This document shows, piece after piece, positions 8,188-17,554 of a stretch of DNA of 64,000 nucleotides. Position 1 is the stretch's first letter; every line of letters begins with the position of its first letter. The notes under the pieces were generated by a model, which ran no database searches, was not told where the DNA came from, and saw only the letters and a program-made list of their open reading frames with translations. This DNA is from Companilactobacillus nantensis DSM 16982. GTDB taxonomy: Bacteria > Bacillota > Bacilli > Lactobacillales > Lactobacillaceae. Both the position numbers and the translations under genes were made by a program. The stretch spans positions 1-64,000 of the forward strand of contig NZ_AZFV01000005.1 of the NCBI RefSeq assembly GCF_001435815.1, given 5' to 3'.

Positions 8188-9529
8188 TGAGCAATATTTA
8201 ACAGTTACCGCTTTGAGCCAATATTTGAAGAGAAAATTTGACGTGGACCCTTATTTGGGCCACGTCTATTTAATGGGGGAGATTTCTAACTTTCGGTTGC
8301 GCCCACATGCTCATCAATATTTCTCATTAAAAGATGATAAAGCCAAGATTTCGGCCATCATGTTTCGTGGTAACTTTGAAAAAATTAAATTTCAACCTGA
8401 AGAGGGGATGCAAGTTCTCGTTCAGGGACGAATTTCACTCTATGAACCAAGTGGCTCATACCAAATTTATATTGATTCAATGGAACCAGCTGGACTAGGG
8501 GCGCTTTATTTGGCCTTTGAACAGTTAAAAAAGAAATTAGCGCAACAAGGCGTGTTCGATTTACCTAAAAAATCAATTCCGCAGTTCCCTAAACGGATTG
8601 CGGTTGTAACTAGTCAGTCAGGGGCAGTTATTCATGATATTATGACGACTGTTGCTAGACGGTTCCCAATCGTACAATTAGTTTTGTACCCAGCTCAAGT
8701 TCAGGGTGATGAAGCTGCCGCAACCATTGTTCGCCAAATTAAGCGAATCAATGAAGCTGGTAATTTCGATACGATTATTATCGGCCGTGGTGGTGGTTCC
8801 ATTGAAGATCTCTGGCCTTTCAATGAGGAAATTGTGGCTCAGGCAATTGTTGAGAGTCAAATTCCGGTTATTAGTTCAGTCGGTCATGAAACGGATACAA
8901 CAATTGCTGATTTAGTAGCTGATTTAAGAGCTGCTACACCGACAGCTGCTGCGGAATTGGCAACACCTGTTTTGAGCGATGTTTTGGAACACTTGCAAGA
9001 TCTTCATACGAGACTTTACAGTGCACAAAACAATCTCATAGGGAATTACAGTGAGAAGGTCAGAAGTTTGTCTCAGAATGTCTTTTTACAGCATCCTGAG
9101 CGAATTTATGAGGTCTACTTACAAAAAGTTGATTATCTACAAGACAAATTGCAACAAAGTACGCGTAATATTTTGACACGTTCCAAAAATACTTTGGTTC
9201 AAGATGCTAATCGTTTAGTCCGTGTATCGCCACGTGAACAAATTTATAGTTATGGCAACCAAGTTAATCGCAATTATCAAATTTTAATCAATAATGTTAA
9301 TAAAGTAATTAATAAAAACCGTAATATTTTTAACAGCCAAGTTGCAACCTTAGATTCGTTAAGTCCGTTGAAGACTTTGAGTCGCGGTTATGCAATTCCG
9401 ACTGGCAAAAATGGCAAAGTTTTGCGGGATGTCACTGACTATCAAGTTGGTAGTTCAGTTGATTTGAAAGTTAAACATGGTAATGTCAAGTTAGTAACCA
9501 AAGAAGTAAGCGAGGATAATAATGGCTGA
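8180..9529 (+). CDS. xseA: exodeoxyribonuclease VII large subunit
   Basis: XseA with XseB degrades single-stranded DNA in both directions. The 449-aa protein has the N-terminal OB fold (YLMGEISNFRL, about residues 29-39), the catalytic core (AVVTSQSGAVIHDI, IIGRGGGSIEDLWPFN, SVGHETDTTIAD) and a coiled-coil C-terminal half, ending in LKTLSRGYAI. It overlaps folD at the 5' end and xseB at the 3' end, consistent with coupled translation. Confidence 0.96.
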   Translation: MDNEQYLTVTALSQYLKRKFDVDPYLGHVYLMGEISNFRLRPHAHQYFSLKDDKAKISAIMFRGNFEKIKFQPEEGMQVLVQGRISLYEPSGSYQIYIDSMEPAGLGALYLAFEQLKKKLAQQGVFDLPKKSIPQFPKRIAVVTSQSGAVIHDIMTTVARRFPIVQLVLYPAQVQGDEAAATIVRQIKRINEAGNFDTIIIGRGGGSIEDLWPFNEEIVAQAIVESQIPVISSVGHETDTTIADLVADLRAATPTAAAELATPVLSDVLEHLQDLHTRLYSAQNNLIGNYSEKVRSLSQNVFLQHPERIYEVYLQKVDYLQDKLQQSTRNILTRSKNTLVQDANRLVRVSPREQIYSYGNQVNRNYQILINNVNKVINKNRNIFNSQVATLDSLSPLKTLSRGYAIPTGKNGKVLRDVTDYQVGSSVDLKVKHGNVKLVTKEVSEDNNG

Positions 9530-9758
9530 TAAGAAGACATTTGAAGAAAATTTAGCTGATTTAGAGGCAATCGTTTCCAACCTTGAATCTGGAAATGTGC
9601 CTTTGGAAGAAGCTATGGAGAAATTCAAAACTGGTGTGACTTTGAGTAAAGAACTTGAGAAGACACTCAGTGATGCTGAAGCTACTGTGACAAAGATCAT
9701 GACTAAAGATGGTCAAGAGATCAATCTGAAGAATGATCAAGATGAAGGTAAGGAATAG
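9522..9758 (+). CDS. xseB: exodeoxyribonuclease VII small subunit
   Basis: The 78-aa helical small subunit shows FEENLADLEAIVSNLESGNV and a charged tail, and binds the XseA coiled coil in multiple copies. It overlaps xseA by 8 bp and is followed by ispA 2 bp on. Confidence 0.95.
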   Translation: MADKKTFEENLADLEAIVSNLESGNVPLEEAMEKFKTGVTLSKELEKTLSDAEATVTKIMTKDGQEINLKNDQDEGKE

Positions 9759-9760
9759 TT

Positions 9761-10609
9761 ATGGAAATTAAAAATTTTAAAGAATTCTGTGAACGTGTTT
9801 TGCCTGACTTCAATAAATTTTTAAATGACAGATTAAATTCCGAAATCAAACAAACTACTTTGCGTGATGCGATGCTTTATTCTTTAGATGCTGGTGGCAA
9901 ACGTGTTCGTCCGATGCTCTTCTTAGCAACGGCCTATTCTTGTGGTGTTAAATTCGAAGATTTACCTAAGTATTTTGATATTGCTGGGGCGATTGAATTA
10001 GTTCATACATATTCATTGATTCATGATGATTTACCTGAAATGGATGACAGCGACTATCGCCGTGGACAATTGGCTAATCACGTACAGTTTGGCGTTGGTC
10101 CGGCTGTTTTAGCTGGTGATGGGTTATTGACGCAAGCTTTTTATTGGATTGCTAAGTCTGATCTCAGTACTGATAAGCGAATGGCTGCTGTCAGAATTTT
10201 AGCTCACAATGCTGGTCCAATGGGGATGGTAGCCGGTCAAATGACTGATATCACCATGGAAGACAGACGCTTATCTGAAACTGAGTTAACAACGCTTAAC
10301 AAGGAAAAAACGGCTGATTTAATTACAGCAGCGGTGACAACGGGAGCCTTTTGTGCTGGACACGAATTGTCAAAAAATCTGGTACAATATGCTAATGATA
10401 TTGGTTTAGCTTTTCAGTTGAAAGATGATTTAAATGATGCTGATGATGGCGAAGATGCTGACAAGAATACTTTCCCCAACTTGATTGGGAAATCAGCAAC
10501 GGAAGAAAAATTGCAAGAGTTGATCAAAGATGCATTGAATGCAGTTTTGAAAGAAACGGAATTCGATAAAAACTTATTGGTCAGTTTTTTGGATTATTTT
10601 AAAGAATAG
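9761..10609 (+). CDS. ispA: polyprenyl (geranyl/farnesyl) diphosphate synthase
   Basis: This trans-prenyltransferase condenses DMAPP/GPP with IPP. The first Asp-rich motif (HDDLPEMDDSDYRRG, about residues 87-101) and the second (FQLKDDLNDADD, about 225-236) are both present, as are GGKRVRP and the GQMTDI segment. The length (282 aa) fits farnesyl diphosphate synthases. The conserved xseB-ispA-tlyA-recN order supports the name. Confidence 0.93.
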   Translation: MEIKNFKEFCERVLPDFNKFLNDRLNSEIKQTTLRDAMLYSLDAGGKRVRPMLFLATAYSCGVKFEDLPKYFDIAGAIELVHTYSLIHDDLPEMDDSDYRRGQLANHVQFGVGPAVLAGDGLLTQAFYWIAKSDLSTDKRMAAVRILAHNAGPMGMVAGQMTDITMEDRRLSETELTTLNKEKTADLITAAVTTGAFCAGHELSKNLVQYANDIGLAFQLKDDLNDADDGEDADKNTFPNLIGKSATEEKLQELIKDALNAVLKETEFDKNLLVSFLDYFKE

Positions 10610-10619
10610 GTGACACATA

Positions 10620-11444
10620 TTGGCAAAAAAAAGAATTGATGTTTTATTAGTTGAACAAAATTTATTTGAATCACGGGAACAGGCTAAACGTTCTGTTATG
10701 GCGGGTGAAGTCTATAATCAAAACAACTTGCGCTTTGATAAACCGGGCGAAAAAGTTGATGCTGACACAGTCTTTCATTTAGCAGCGAATGCTCACAGTA
10801 AGTACGTCAGTCGTGGTGGCTACAAGCTTGAAAAAGCTCTCAAGTCATTTGATATCGATTTGAATGGTCGTATCTGTTTAGATATCGGTTCATCGACTGG
10901 TGGTTTTACTGATGTAGCGTTGCAAAATGGCGCACCTAAGGTCTATGCCTTAGATGTTGGCTACAACCAACTAGCTTGGAAACTCCGTCAAGATGAACGT
11001 GTTGTCGTCATGGAACGAGTTAACTTCCGTTATAGTAAGCCTGAAGATTTTCATGAAGGCTTGCCATCATTTGCGATGACTGATGTTTCATTTATTTCTT
11101 TGGAATTAATTTTGCCTCCAATGTTTAACATCATTTTGCCAGGTTCAGATGCCGTTTGTTTAATCAAGCCACAGTTTGAAGCCGGTCCAGAAAATGTTGG
11201 TAAACATGGGATTGTACGTGATCACAAAGTTCACCAAATGGTTTTGGAGAAAATTACTAATTTTGCTAAAAATGCTGGTTTTATCGTTTCTGGATTGGAC
11301 TTCTCACCAATTAAGGGTGGTGAAGGTAACATTGAATTTTTGATGCACATTCAAAAGCCAGAACAAGAGCAACCAGGTGAAATTCTAGAGAATGTTTCGG
11401 TTGAAAAGACAATGGAAGCATCATACTCAAGTCTTAACAAATAG
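10620..11444 (+). CDS. tlyA: TlyA-family rRNA 2'-O-methyltransferase / S4-FtsJ protein
   Basis: An N-terminal S4 RNA-binding domain (RIDVLLVEQNLFESREQAKR, residues 4-23) is joined to an FtsJ-like SAM domain (CLDIGSSTGGFTDVALQNGA, about 87-106; ALDVGYNQLAWKLR). Relatives methylate rRNA; the Bacillus homologue is YqxC. The start codon is TTG at 10620 behind AGGTGA. The next gene is recN with only 8 bp between; the argR/ahrC gene usually found here in Firmicutes is missing. Confidence 0.88.
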   Translation: MAKKRIDVLLVEQNLFESREQAKRSVMAGEVYNQNNLRFDKPGEKVDADTVFHLAANAHSKYVSRGGYKLEKALKSFDIDLNGRICLDIGSSTGGFTDVALQNGAPKVYALDVGYNQLAWKLRQDERVVVMERVNFRYSKPEDFHEGLPSFAMTDVSFISLELILPPMFNIILPGSDAVCLIKPQFEAGPENVGKHGIVRDHKVHQMVLEKITNFAKNAGFIVSGLDFSPIKGGEGNIEFLMHIQKPEQEQPGEILENVSVEKTMEASYSSLNK

Positions 11445-11452
11445 GTGAAATA

Positions 11453-13150
11453 ATGCTAAAAAAATTAATAATCAATAATTTTGCAATTATTAATAAATTG
11501 CAGATTGATTTTCATGACGGGATGACTGCTTTGACTGGTGAAACTGGTGCTGGTAAGTCTATCATTATTGATGCTTTAGGCTTGTTAGTTGGTAGCAGAT
11601 CGTCAATTGATTTTATTAGAACAGGACAAGAGCGACTTAACGTGCAGGGACTATTTGAGGTGAAATCAAGTAGTCCTCTTTTTGCTATTTTGGATGAATA
11701 CGGAATCGCTCACGAAGACAACCAAGTAATCATTAAACGAGAAATTAATCGTAAAGGACGTAATGTTTGTCGGATTAATAACGAATTGGTTAAAACAAAT
11801 GTTTTACGACAAGTTGGTCAATATTTAGTCGAAATTCACGGTCAAAATCAACAACAAGAATTGCTTGATGAAGATAATCATATTAATATTCTTGATCGAT
11901 TTGCGGATGATAAATTTCAGTCAGATTTAACCAAATATCAAGACCTATATACTGAATATCAAGAAAAGCGTAGTCGTTTACGAACAATTCAAAAAAATTC
12001 CCAAAATTTGGCTCAACGAATCGATATGTTGAAGTTCCAAATTGAGGAAATTGATAGTGCCAAAGTTGTTGCCGGTGAAGATGACAAGTTGGAAGATGAG
12101 AAGAATCAACTATCTAACTTTGAAAAAATCAGTTCCGCTTTACAAGAAAGCTATCGTGGCTTGTCAGAAAATAATATTGGCGTTGTTGATGCGCTGGGGA
12201 ATGTTCGTGATCAATTAGAAGATATCATGGATTATGATAAGTCCTACAAGGAATTGTACGATTCCGTCAACGGAGCTTACTATCAGTTACAAGATAATGC
12301 GGCGACGATTTCTGACCAGCTGGAGAGTCTTGATTTTGATGAAAACCGTCTCGACAATATTCAAAAACGTCTGATTACATTGGATAGTTTGAAGAAAAAG
12401 TATGGTCCAACTTTGGATGAGGTTATTGAATTTGGCAAACATGCTCATCAGGAATTGTCAGAAATCGATATTGATGACAATACTGAGGCTAAACTTGAAC
12501 ATGAGATAGCTACTTTTGAAGCTGAATTGACTGAGTTGGGGAAGACTTTATCTAAAGAACGTCATAAGACTGCAACAACTTTGGAAAAAGCAATTAATCA
12601 TCAGTTAAAGGATCTTTACATGCCCAATGCTAAATTTGGTGTTTCGTTTGCTTCATTAGAAGACGAAAGTTTGGCTGTTAACGGAATTGATCAAATTCGT
12701 TTTGATTTGAAAACTAACGTTGGGGAAGACTTTAAACCATTAGTTAAAGTTGCTTCTGGTGGTGAGTTATCCCGTGTGATTTTGGCTTTTGAGGCTATCA
12801 TTGCTGAAAAGATGAATGTTGAGACGATTGTCTTCGATGAAATTGATACCGGTGTTAGTGGTCGAGTTGCCCAAGCTATTGGTGATAAAATTTATAAAGT
12901 TTCACAATTTTTACAAGTACTATGTATTACGCATTTGCCACAAGTTGCTGCAATGAGTCAGCGTCAATTTGAAATCGAAAAAGAGACCGTTAAGGATAAA
13001 ACTGAAACCAAAGTTTCATTACTTAACGATCTCCAAAGGATTGATGCTATATCATTGATGTTAGCTGGGACAAAGGTAACTGATTTGACACGTCAACATG
13101 CTCAAGAATTACTTGAGTTGGCCGCAGGTGAACAAAAGCGTTTAGACTAG
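11453..13150 (+). CDS. recN: DNA repair protein RecN
   Basis: RecN is an SMC-like ATPase acting early at double-strand breaks. The 565-aa protein has Walker A GETGAGKS (about residues 29-36), long coiled-coil arms (about 155-365), the ABC signature SGGELSR and Walker B TIVFDEIDTGVSG followed by THLPQVAA. No LexA box was found upstream, so here it is probably read with the upstream operon. It ends 8 bp inside the convergent YolD-like gene. Confidence 0.96.
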   Translation: MLKKLIINNFAIINKLQIDFHDGMTALTGETGAGKSIIIDALGLLVGSRSSIDFIRTGQERLNVQGLFEVKSSSPLFAILDEYGIAHEDNQVIIKREINRKGRNVCRINNELVKTNVLRQVGQYLVEIHGQNQQQELLDEDNHINILDRFADDKFQSDLTKYQDLYTEYQEKRSRLRTIQKNSQNLAQRIDMLKFQIEEIDSAKVVAGEDDKLEDEKNQLSNFEKISSALQESYRGLSENNIGVVDALGNVRDQLEDIMDYDKSYKELYDSVNGAYYQLQDNAATISDQLESLDFDENRLDNIQKRLITLDSLKKKYGPTLDEVIEFGKHAHQELSEIDIDDNTEAKLEHEIATFEAELTELGKTLSKERHKTATTLEKAINHQLKDLYMPNAKFGVSFASLEDESLAVNGIDQIRFDLKTNVGEDFKPLVKVASGGELSRVILAFEAIIAEKMNVETIVFDEIDTGVSGRVAQAIGDKIYKVSQFLQVLCITHLPQVAAMSQRQFEIEKETVKDKTETKVSLLNDLQRIDAISLMLAGTKVTDLTRQHAQELLELAAGEQKRLD

Positions 13151-13462
13151 ATTAATTGATTTAATTTGGTTCAACATAACGATTTCAAAAAGGGCCGAAT
13201 TCATCTTGAAAACGTATTTATTTTTGTTAACTTGTGAAATAAATTTGCCTTGGAGCTGCTTGTCGTTTAACATTGTAATAACGACAGAATATTTGTTTTG
13301 AAAACTTTGTTCTGCGAAAAGTTCTAGTTGCATTAAAGGCATTTGTTTAACTTGAATTTTTGGTGCGACCTTAAGATTAAAGTCGAAGTTATTATTAATA
13401 AAATTAGTGGTATTGTTGATTAGATTTGTAGTGAAACGATTGTGTAATTGTTGTGCTTGCAT
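13142..13462 (-). CDS. YolD-like protein under SOS promoter
   Basis: The 106-aa protein starts at ATG 13462 behind GGGGG; a GTG six codons earlier lacks a ribosome binding site. The C-terminal half (SVVITMLNDKQLQGKFIS and the closing NQIKSINLV) resembles YolD-like domains. Those are often encoded beside Y-family polymerases and thought to play an UmuD-like part. No polymerase lies beside it here. Two LexA boxes sit over its promoter and ribosome binding site. The family assignment rests on overall pattern and is moderate; the SOS control is clearly visible. Confidence 0.7.
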   Translation of the reverse strand: MQAQQLHNRFTTNLINNTTNFINNNFDFNLKVAPKIQVKQMPLMQLELFAEQSFQNKYSVVITMLNDKQLQGKFISQVNKNKYVFKMNSALFEIVMLNQIKSINLV

Positions 13463-13473
13463 TTTTAAACCCC

Positions 13474-13523
13474 CGAACACTTGTTTGTACTTACATTATA
13501 CGAACCTGTGTTCGAAAGAGCAA
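13474..13523 (-). promoter_or_regulatory. SOS promoter with two LexA boxes
   Basis: On the minus strand TTGCTC (13518-13523), exactly 17 bp and TATAAT (13495-13500) form a promoter. The spacer contains a perfect LexA/DinR box CGAACctgtGTTCG (13501-13514, plus-strand reading). A second, one-mismatch box CGAACacttGTTTG (13474-13487) lies next to the ribosome binding site. Occupancy of both would block initiation and early elongation. Confidence 0.88.
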
Positions 13524-13641
13524 CTTTTATTTTGTATTTCTTAAAGAAACTTTATCTTGACGTCGGTCAAAGCCTTGAAAAACATGTGATTTTATTGCAT
13601 TATAGATATCATATTATATAGATAGTAGGGATAACTTAATT

Positions 13642-14253
13642 ATGTCAAAAAGGGGAATGTTAATCGTTTTATCAGGTCCTTCTGGAGTAGGTAAGGGAAC
13701 TGTTAGAAAAGCGATGTTGAAGAATTCATCAATTAAATTTGATTATTCTGTTTCAATGACAACACGTCAAATGCGTCCTGGTGAGGTCGATGGAGTTGAC
13801 TATTATTTCCGAACAAATGAAGAATTTGAAGAAGAAATTAAAAACGGCGGCATGCTGGAATATGCTAAGTATGTCGATCATTACTATGGCACACCATTAA
13901 AGTATGTTAATCAAAAGTTAGATGCAGGAATTGATGTATTGTTAGAGATTGAAGTCAACGGTGCTATGCAAGTTCGTGAAAAGATGCCTGATGGCGTATT
14001 TCTTTTCCTAACACCACCTGATTTGACAAGTTTGCGCGATCGCATTACTCACCGTGGTACAGACGATGAGAAGACTATCGACAAACGTATGGAAAAGGCT
14101 AAAAAAGAAATCAAAATGATGACAAGCTATGACTATGCCGTCGTTAATGATAAAATACCTAATGCAGTTGAAAAAATTGAAGGTATAATTAGAAGTGAAC
14201 ACTTAAGAGTGCCACGTGTAATTGACCAATACAAAAAAATAATAGGAGAATGA
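13642..14253 (+). CDS. gmk: guanylate kinase
   Basis: It phosphorylates GMP to GDP. The P-loop [12 protein letters not shown] (residues 10-21), the GMP-binding segment [17 protein letters not shown] and the lid RGTDDE are all present in 203 aa. It is followed 6 bp later by rpoZ, the conserved pairing. Confidence 0.97.
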   Translation: MSKRGMLIVLSGPSGVGKGTVRKAMLKNSSIKFDYSVSMTTRQMRPGEVDGVDYYFRTNEEFEEEIKNGGMLEYAKYVDHYYGTPLKYVNQKLDAGIDVLLEIEVNGAMQVREKMPDGVFLFLTPPDLTSLRDRITHRGTDDEKTIDKRMEKAKKEIKMMTSYDYAVVNDKIPNAVEKIEGIIRSEHLRVPRVIDQYKKIIGE

Positions 14254-14259
14254 TAATTT

Positions 14260-14514
14260 ATGATTATTTATCCATCAATTGATAAACTTTTAGATCGAGT
14301 TGATTCTCGTTATTCACTAGCAGTTCTTGCTGCTAAACGTGCGCACCAACTAGAAAATGGCGATATCGAATTATTGAACCATTACGAATCACCAAGAACC
14401 GTTGGCCGTGCCTTTGAAGAAATCGCCGATGATAAAATTGAAATCGATCCTAATTCAATTCTTCTTGAAAAAGAAGCCGAAAAGATCGAAGAAGAGAAAA
14501 AAGAAGAAAACTAA
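14260..14514 (+). CDS. rpoZ: RNA polymerase omega subunit
   Basis: The 84-aa omega helps RNA polymerase assembly and, in some bacteria, ppGpp response. It shows [20 protein letters not shown] and [11 protein letters not shown], then a short Glu/Lys tail. AGGAGAA lies upstream. A terminator follows, so the gmk-rpoZ unit ends here and priA is read separately. Confidence 0.95.
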   Translation: MIIYPSIDKLLDRVDSRYSLAVLAAKRAHQLENGDIELLNHYESPRTVGRAFEEIADDKIEIDPNSILLEKEAEKIEEEKKEEN

Positions 14515-14524
14515 TAAAATTATT

Positions 14525-14560
14525 CCTTCACTGATTTGTTGATTGGTGAAGGCTTTTTTT
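14525..14560 (+). terminator. terminator after rpoZ
   Basis: CCTTCAC (14525-14531) pairs with GTGAAGG (14546-14552); the tail is CTTTTTTT. Confidence 0.85.
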
Positions 14561-14571
14561 ATTTTAAAATA

Positions 14572-14753
14572 TGCCGTCTCCGGAGCTGAGAAATATTAAC
14601 TGGCTGTGCGGACCGGCCTGAGCCAAGGTCTCAGACCTTGGTTTGAAGCCTTGCCAAAGTTCGGCAAGTCTCCAAACACGCCCGGTGGTGTAAGGGCTAA
14701 AGCCCTAACGCCACTTTCACTGCCAGTTAATATTTCTCAGCTCCTGCGACTAG
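14572..14753 (+). repeat. 180-bp covarying structured repeat, copy 2
   Basis: The outer stem is a perfect 23-bp pairing (14582-14604 with 14722-14744) whose sequence is unlike that of copy 1. The P2 hairpin has the CCAAGGT loop, P4 is GGGC-TAAA-GCCC. It faces copy 3; the 177 bp between them (14754-14930) are AT-rich with no gene. Together they fill the rpoZ-priA gap. Confidence 0.9.
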
Positions 14754-14930
14754 GTTATTTCCTGTTTTGTTTGTTGGTTTATGATTGAATTTTTTGAGCT
14801 TATAATCAACGACTAAAGCTATCATTAAGTATCGTAAGTGATTAAGGCGTAATATATTAAATAGACTAAAGTTTTAAGATATTGTATTAATTGTCTTAAA
14901 ACCTATATGATAGTTCTAGTTAAATTAAAT

Positions 14931-15106
14931 TAGCCGGAGGGTTCGAATATGAAAACCAGCAGTGGCAGTGGTGTTAGGGCTTTAGCCCTTACAGCACAGG
15001 ACGTATTTTGAAATTCGCGGTTTGTGCGAAGTTCAAAATCGAGACTTGAGACCTTGGCTCAAGTCGGTCCCACAGCAGGTTTTCGTATTCGAACCCGGAG
15101 GCGGCA
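14931..15106 (-). repeat. 180-bp covarying structured repeat, copy 3
   Basis: It is in inverted orientation. The outer stem pairs 14939-14960 with 15075-15096 apart from one wobble/mismatch and the A-A step next to the base. P2 (ACTTGAG/CTCAAGT) is fully compensated relative to copies 1 and 2. Its end lies 27 bp from the priA start. Confidence 0.9.
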
Positions 15107-15132
15107 AAAGATTTCAATATAGGTGGTTTTAT

Positions 15133-17541
15133 ATGTCAGTAGCAGAAATAATTGTCGATGTTCCGACGATGCAAACGAACCGACCATTTGAATATTTGAT
15201 TCCTGATGCTTTGACCGACGTAGTTGTTCCTGGAATGCGGGTTGAGGTGCCTTTTGGACGTGGTAAACGAAAAATTCAAGGTTTTGTTATGCAGGTCAAA
15301 GATAGTAGTGACTTTCAAGGCAAGTTAAAGCCTATTAGTCGTGTGATTGATTTGAAACCTGTCTTATCGCAGGAAATGTTGGACTTGTCGTCTTGGTTGG
15401 CTGATCGGACTTATTCATTTCAAATTTCTTGTTTGCAGACGATGTTGCCAAGTGTCATGCGTGCTAAATATAAGCAGTATGTCATACCATTAGTGCAAGA
15501 TAATCCTGAGGTATCGCAGTTATTGAACGGACAACCAACGTTTGAAATCACTAATCAAATTGATGATGAGACGATAAAATTAATTAATCGTTTGCGTAAA
15601 AATAAGCAAGTTGATATTCAATATGTTGTTGAAAATCAAGCTGTGCAAGTTAAACGTCAGGCAGTGACAACTGATTTGAATATTATTCAGTTGCACGAGG
15701 ATAAGAGTCAATTACGGGCTAATGCTAAGTCACAAATTAAATTATTAGAATTTTTAGCTGATAATTTAGAACAATTACCAGTTGAATTTAATGTTTTAGA
15801 AAAAGAATACGGAATTTCACGAGCAGCTATTAAAACAGCTGAAAAAAATAATTTAGTTAAAGTTGTCGAAGTAACTAAATTACGTAAACCAGTAGGTATC
15901 AATCCTGAAAAGACCACCAAACTTGCATTGACTGATGAACAGCAAGTTGCAGTTGATCAGATTAGTGATGCAATTACTAATGAGATACCACAGACATTTT
16001 TAATTGAGGGTGTTACTGGTAGTGGTAAGACTGAGGTGTACTTACAAACAATTGAAAAAGCTTTACAGCAGGATAAAACTGCCTTGATGTTAGTGCCTGA
16101 AATTTCATTGACGCCGCAAATGGTTAACCGTGTGGTTGGTCGTTTTGGTGATCAAGTGGCTGTATTACACAGTGGTTTATCAAATGGTGAACGTTATGAT
16201 GAATGGACCCGTATCGAAAATCATGATGTTAAAGTTGTTGTTGGTGCCAGAAGTGCTGTTTTTGCACCTTTGGATAACATTGGTTTGATTATTATCGATG
16301 AAGAGCACGAAGCAAGTTATAAACAAGACGATAATCCTCGCTACCATGCACGTGATGTTGCTCAATGGCGGGCTAAGGTAAATAAGTGTCCAGTAGTTCT
16401 CGGCAGTGCCACGCCATCATTGGAATCACGTGCACGAGCCGAAAAGGGTGTTTACAAGCTGATTTGGATGAAAAAACGAATTAATAATCAAACTTTGCCA
16501 CATGTACATATTGTTGACATGCGCGATTCTGAAAATTCAGCCGTTAAAGGTGATTTTTCACCTGCTTTAAAATCAGGATTACAAGAAACGTTAGACAAAC
16601 ATGAGCAAGCAATTGTCTTGTTAAATCGGCGTGGCTATTCGTCATTCATGATGTGTCGTGAGTGTGGATTCGTCTTAAAATGTCCAAATTGCGATGTTTC
16701 GCTGACATATCATAAAGACCTTGGTAAAATGAAGTGCCACTACTGTGGACATGAAGAACCAGTTCCTAATATTTGTCCTAATTGTCACAGTAAAAAAATC
16801 GGTTTTTACGGTACTGGGACTCAAAATATCGAACAACAGTTACATGATTTGTTTCCACAAGCACGAGTTTTACGAATGGATGTCGATACAACAAGAAGAA
16901 AAGGTGCTCATGCTAAAATTTTGCAACAATTTGGTCAGCATAAAGCTGATATTTTGTTGGGTACACAGATGATTGCTAAGGGACTGGATTTTCCCGATGT
17001 AACACTCGTTGGCGTTATTAATGCTGATACAACATTGAGTTTGGCTGATTTTCGAGCTAGTGAACGGACTTTCCAACTCTTGACTCAAGTAAGTGGTCGA
17101 GCTGGTCGGGCGCAAAAGGTTGGTCATGTAATTATCCAGACTTTTAATCCGGATCACTATGCCATCAAGGATGCAGCCAAGCAAGACTATGAGACTTTCT
17201 TCAAACAAGAGATGTATCTTAGACACCAATCTAACTACACGCCATATTACTTTACGACCTTGATCAGTGTTGCTAATCAAGACGAGGGTAAGACGTTGAA
17301 GCAAAGTTATTGGTTGAAAAAACAGCTCCAAACGGCTTTGTCAAAGGATGCTATCTTGTTGGGGCCAAGTCCAACGATGATTTCACGGAAACAAAACAAA
17401 TATTATTATCAAATTATTGTAAAATATAAACATGAACCACAATTGCATCAAAGGTTATTAGAAATTTTAAATGAAACGCAAGCTGACGTTAAGAGCGGCT
17501 TTACGATTGCAATTGATAACGAACCACAACATATTGATTAG
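15133..17541 (+). CDS. priA: primosomal protein N' (replication restart helicase)
   Basis: PriA reloads the replisome at stalled forks. From ATG 15133 (behind AGGTGG) the protein is 802 aa: a 3'BD domain (VDVPTMQTNRPFEYLIPD), Walker A GVTGSGKTE, the DEEH box (IIIDEEHEASYKQDDNPRYH), eight zinc-binding Cys in CRECG..CPNCD..CHYCG..CPNCH, and helicase motifs through QVSGRAGR. The frame is open upstream to 15022, but that part lies in repeat copy 3 and has no family counterpart. It leads the priA-fmt-rsmB-stp-pknB-rsgA-rpe-thiN run. Confidence 0.96.
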   Translation: MSVAEIIVDVPTMQTNRPFEYLIPDALTDVVVPGMRVEVPFGRGKRKIQGFVMQVKDSSDFQGKLKPISRVIDLKPVLSQEMLDLSSWLADRTYSFQISCLQTMLPSVMRAKYKQYVIPLVQDNPEVSQLLNGQPTFEITNQIDDETIKLINRLRKNKQVDIQYVVENQAVQVKRQAVTTDLNIIQLHEDKSQLRANAKSQIKLLEFLADNLEQLPVEFNVLEKEYGISRAAIKTAEKNNLVKVVEVTKLRKPVGINPEKTTKLALTDEQQVAVDQISDAITNEIPQTFLIEGVTGSGKTEVYLQTIEKALQQDKTALMLVPEISLTPQMVNRVVGRFGDQVAVLHSGLSNGERYDEWTRIENHDVKVVVGARSAVFAPLDNIGLIIIDEEHEASYKQDDNPRYHARDVAQWRAKVNKCPVVLGSATPSLESRARAEKGVYKLIWMKKRINNQTLPHVHIVDMRDSENSAVKGDFSPALKSGLQETLDKHEQAIVLLNRRGYSSFMMCRECGFVLKCPNCDVSLTYHKDLGKMKCHYCGHEEPVPNICPNCHSKKIGFYGTGTQNIEQQLHDLFPQARVLRMDVDTTRRKGAHAKILQQFGQHKADILLGTQMIAKGLDFPDVTLVGVINADTTLSLADFRASERTFQLLTQVSGRAGRAQKVGHVIIQTFNPDHYAIKDAAKQDYETFFKQEMYLRHQSNYTPYYFTTLISVANQDEGKTLKQSYWLKKQLQTALSKDAILLGPSPTMISRKQNKYYYQIIVKYKHEPQLHQRLLEILNETQADVKSGFTIAIDNEPQHID

Positions 17542-17554
17542 TGAGGGTGATTGA

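Noticed and set aside
14606-14788. Open frames inside repeat copies (also 37851-38054, 56263-56514, 63645-63857)
   Set aside because: They follow the conserved arms of the 180-bp element, have no ribosome binding site and shift frame from copy to copy; the constraint is on pairing, not on protein.
15022-15132. 37-residue in-frame extension upstream of priA
   Set aside because: It is translated repeat copy 3, has no family counterpart and no ribosome binding site; the ATG at 15133 with AGGTGG is better.
16870-17331. 153-codon minus-strand frame inside priA (and 149 codons inside ffh at 44095-44544)
   Set aside because: Antisense shadows of strongly conserved genes; no promoter or ribosome binding site.
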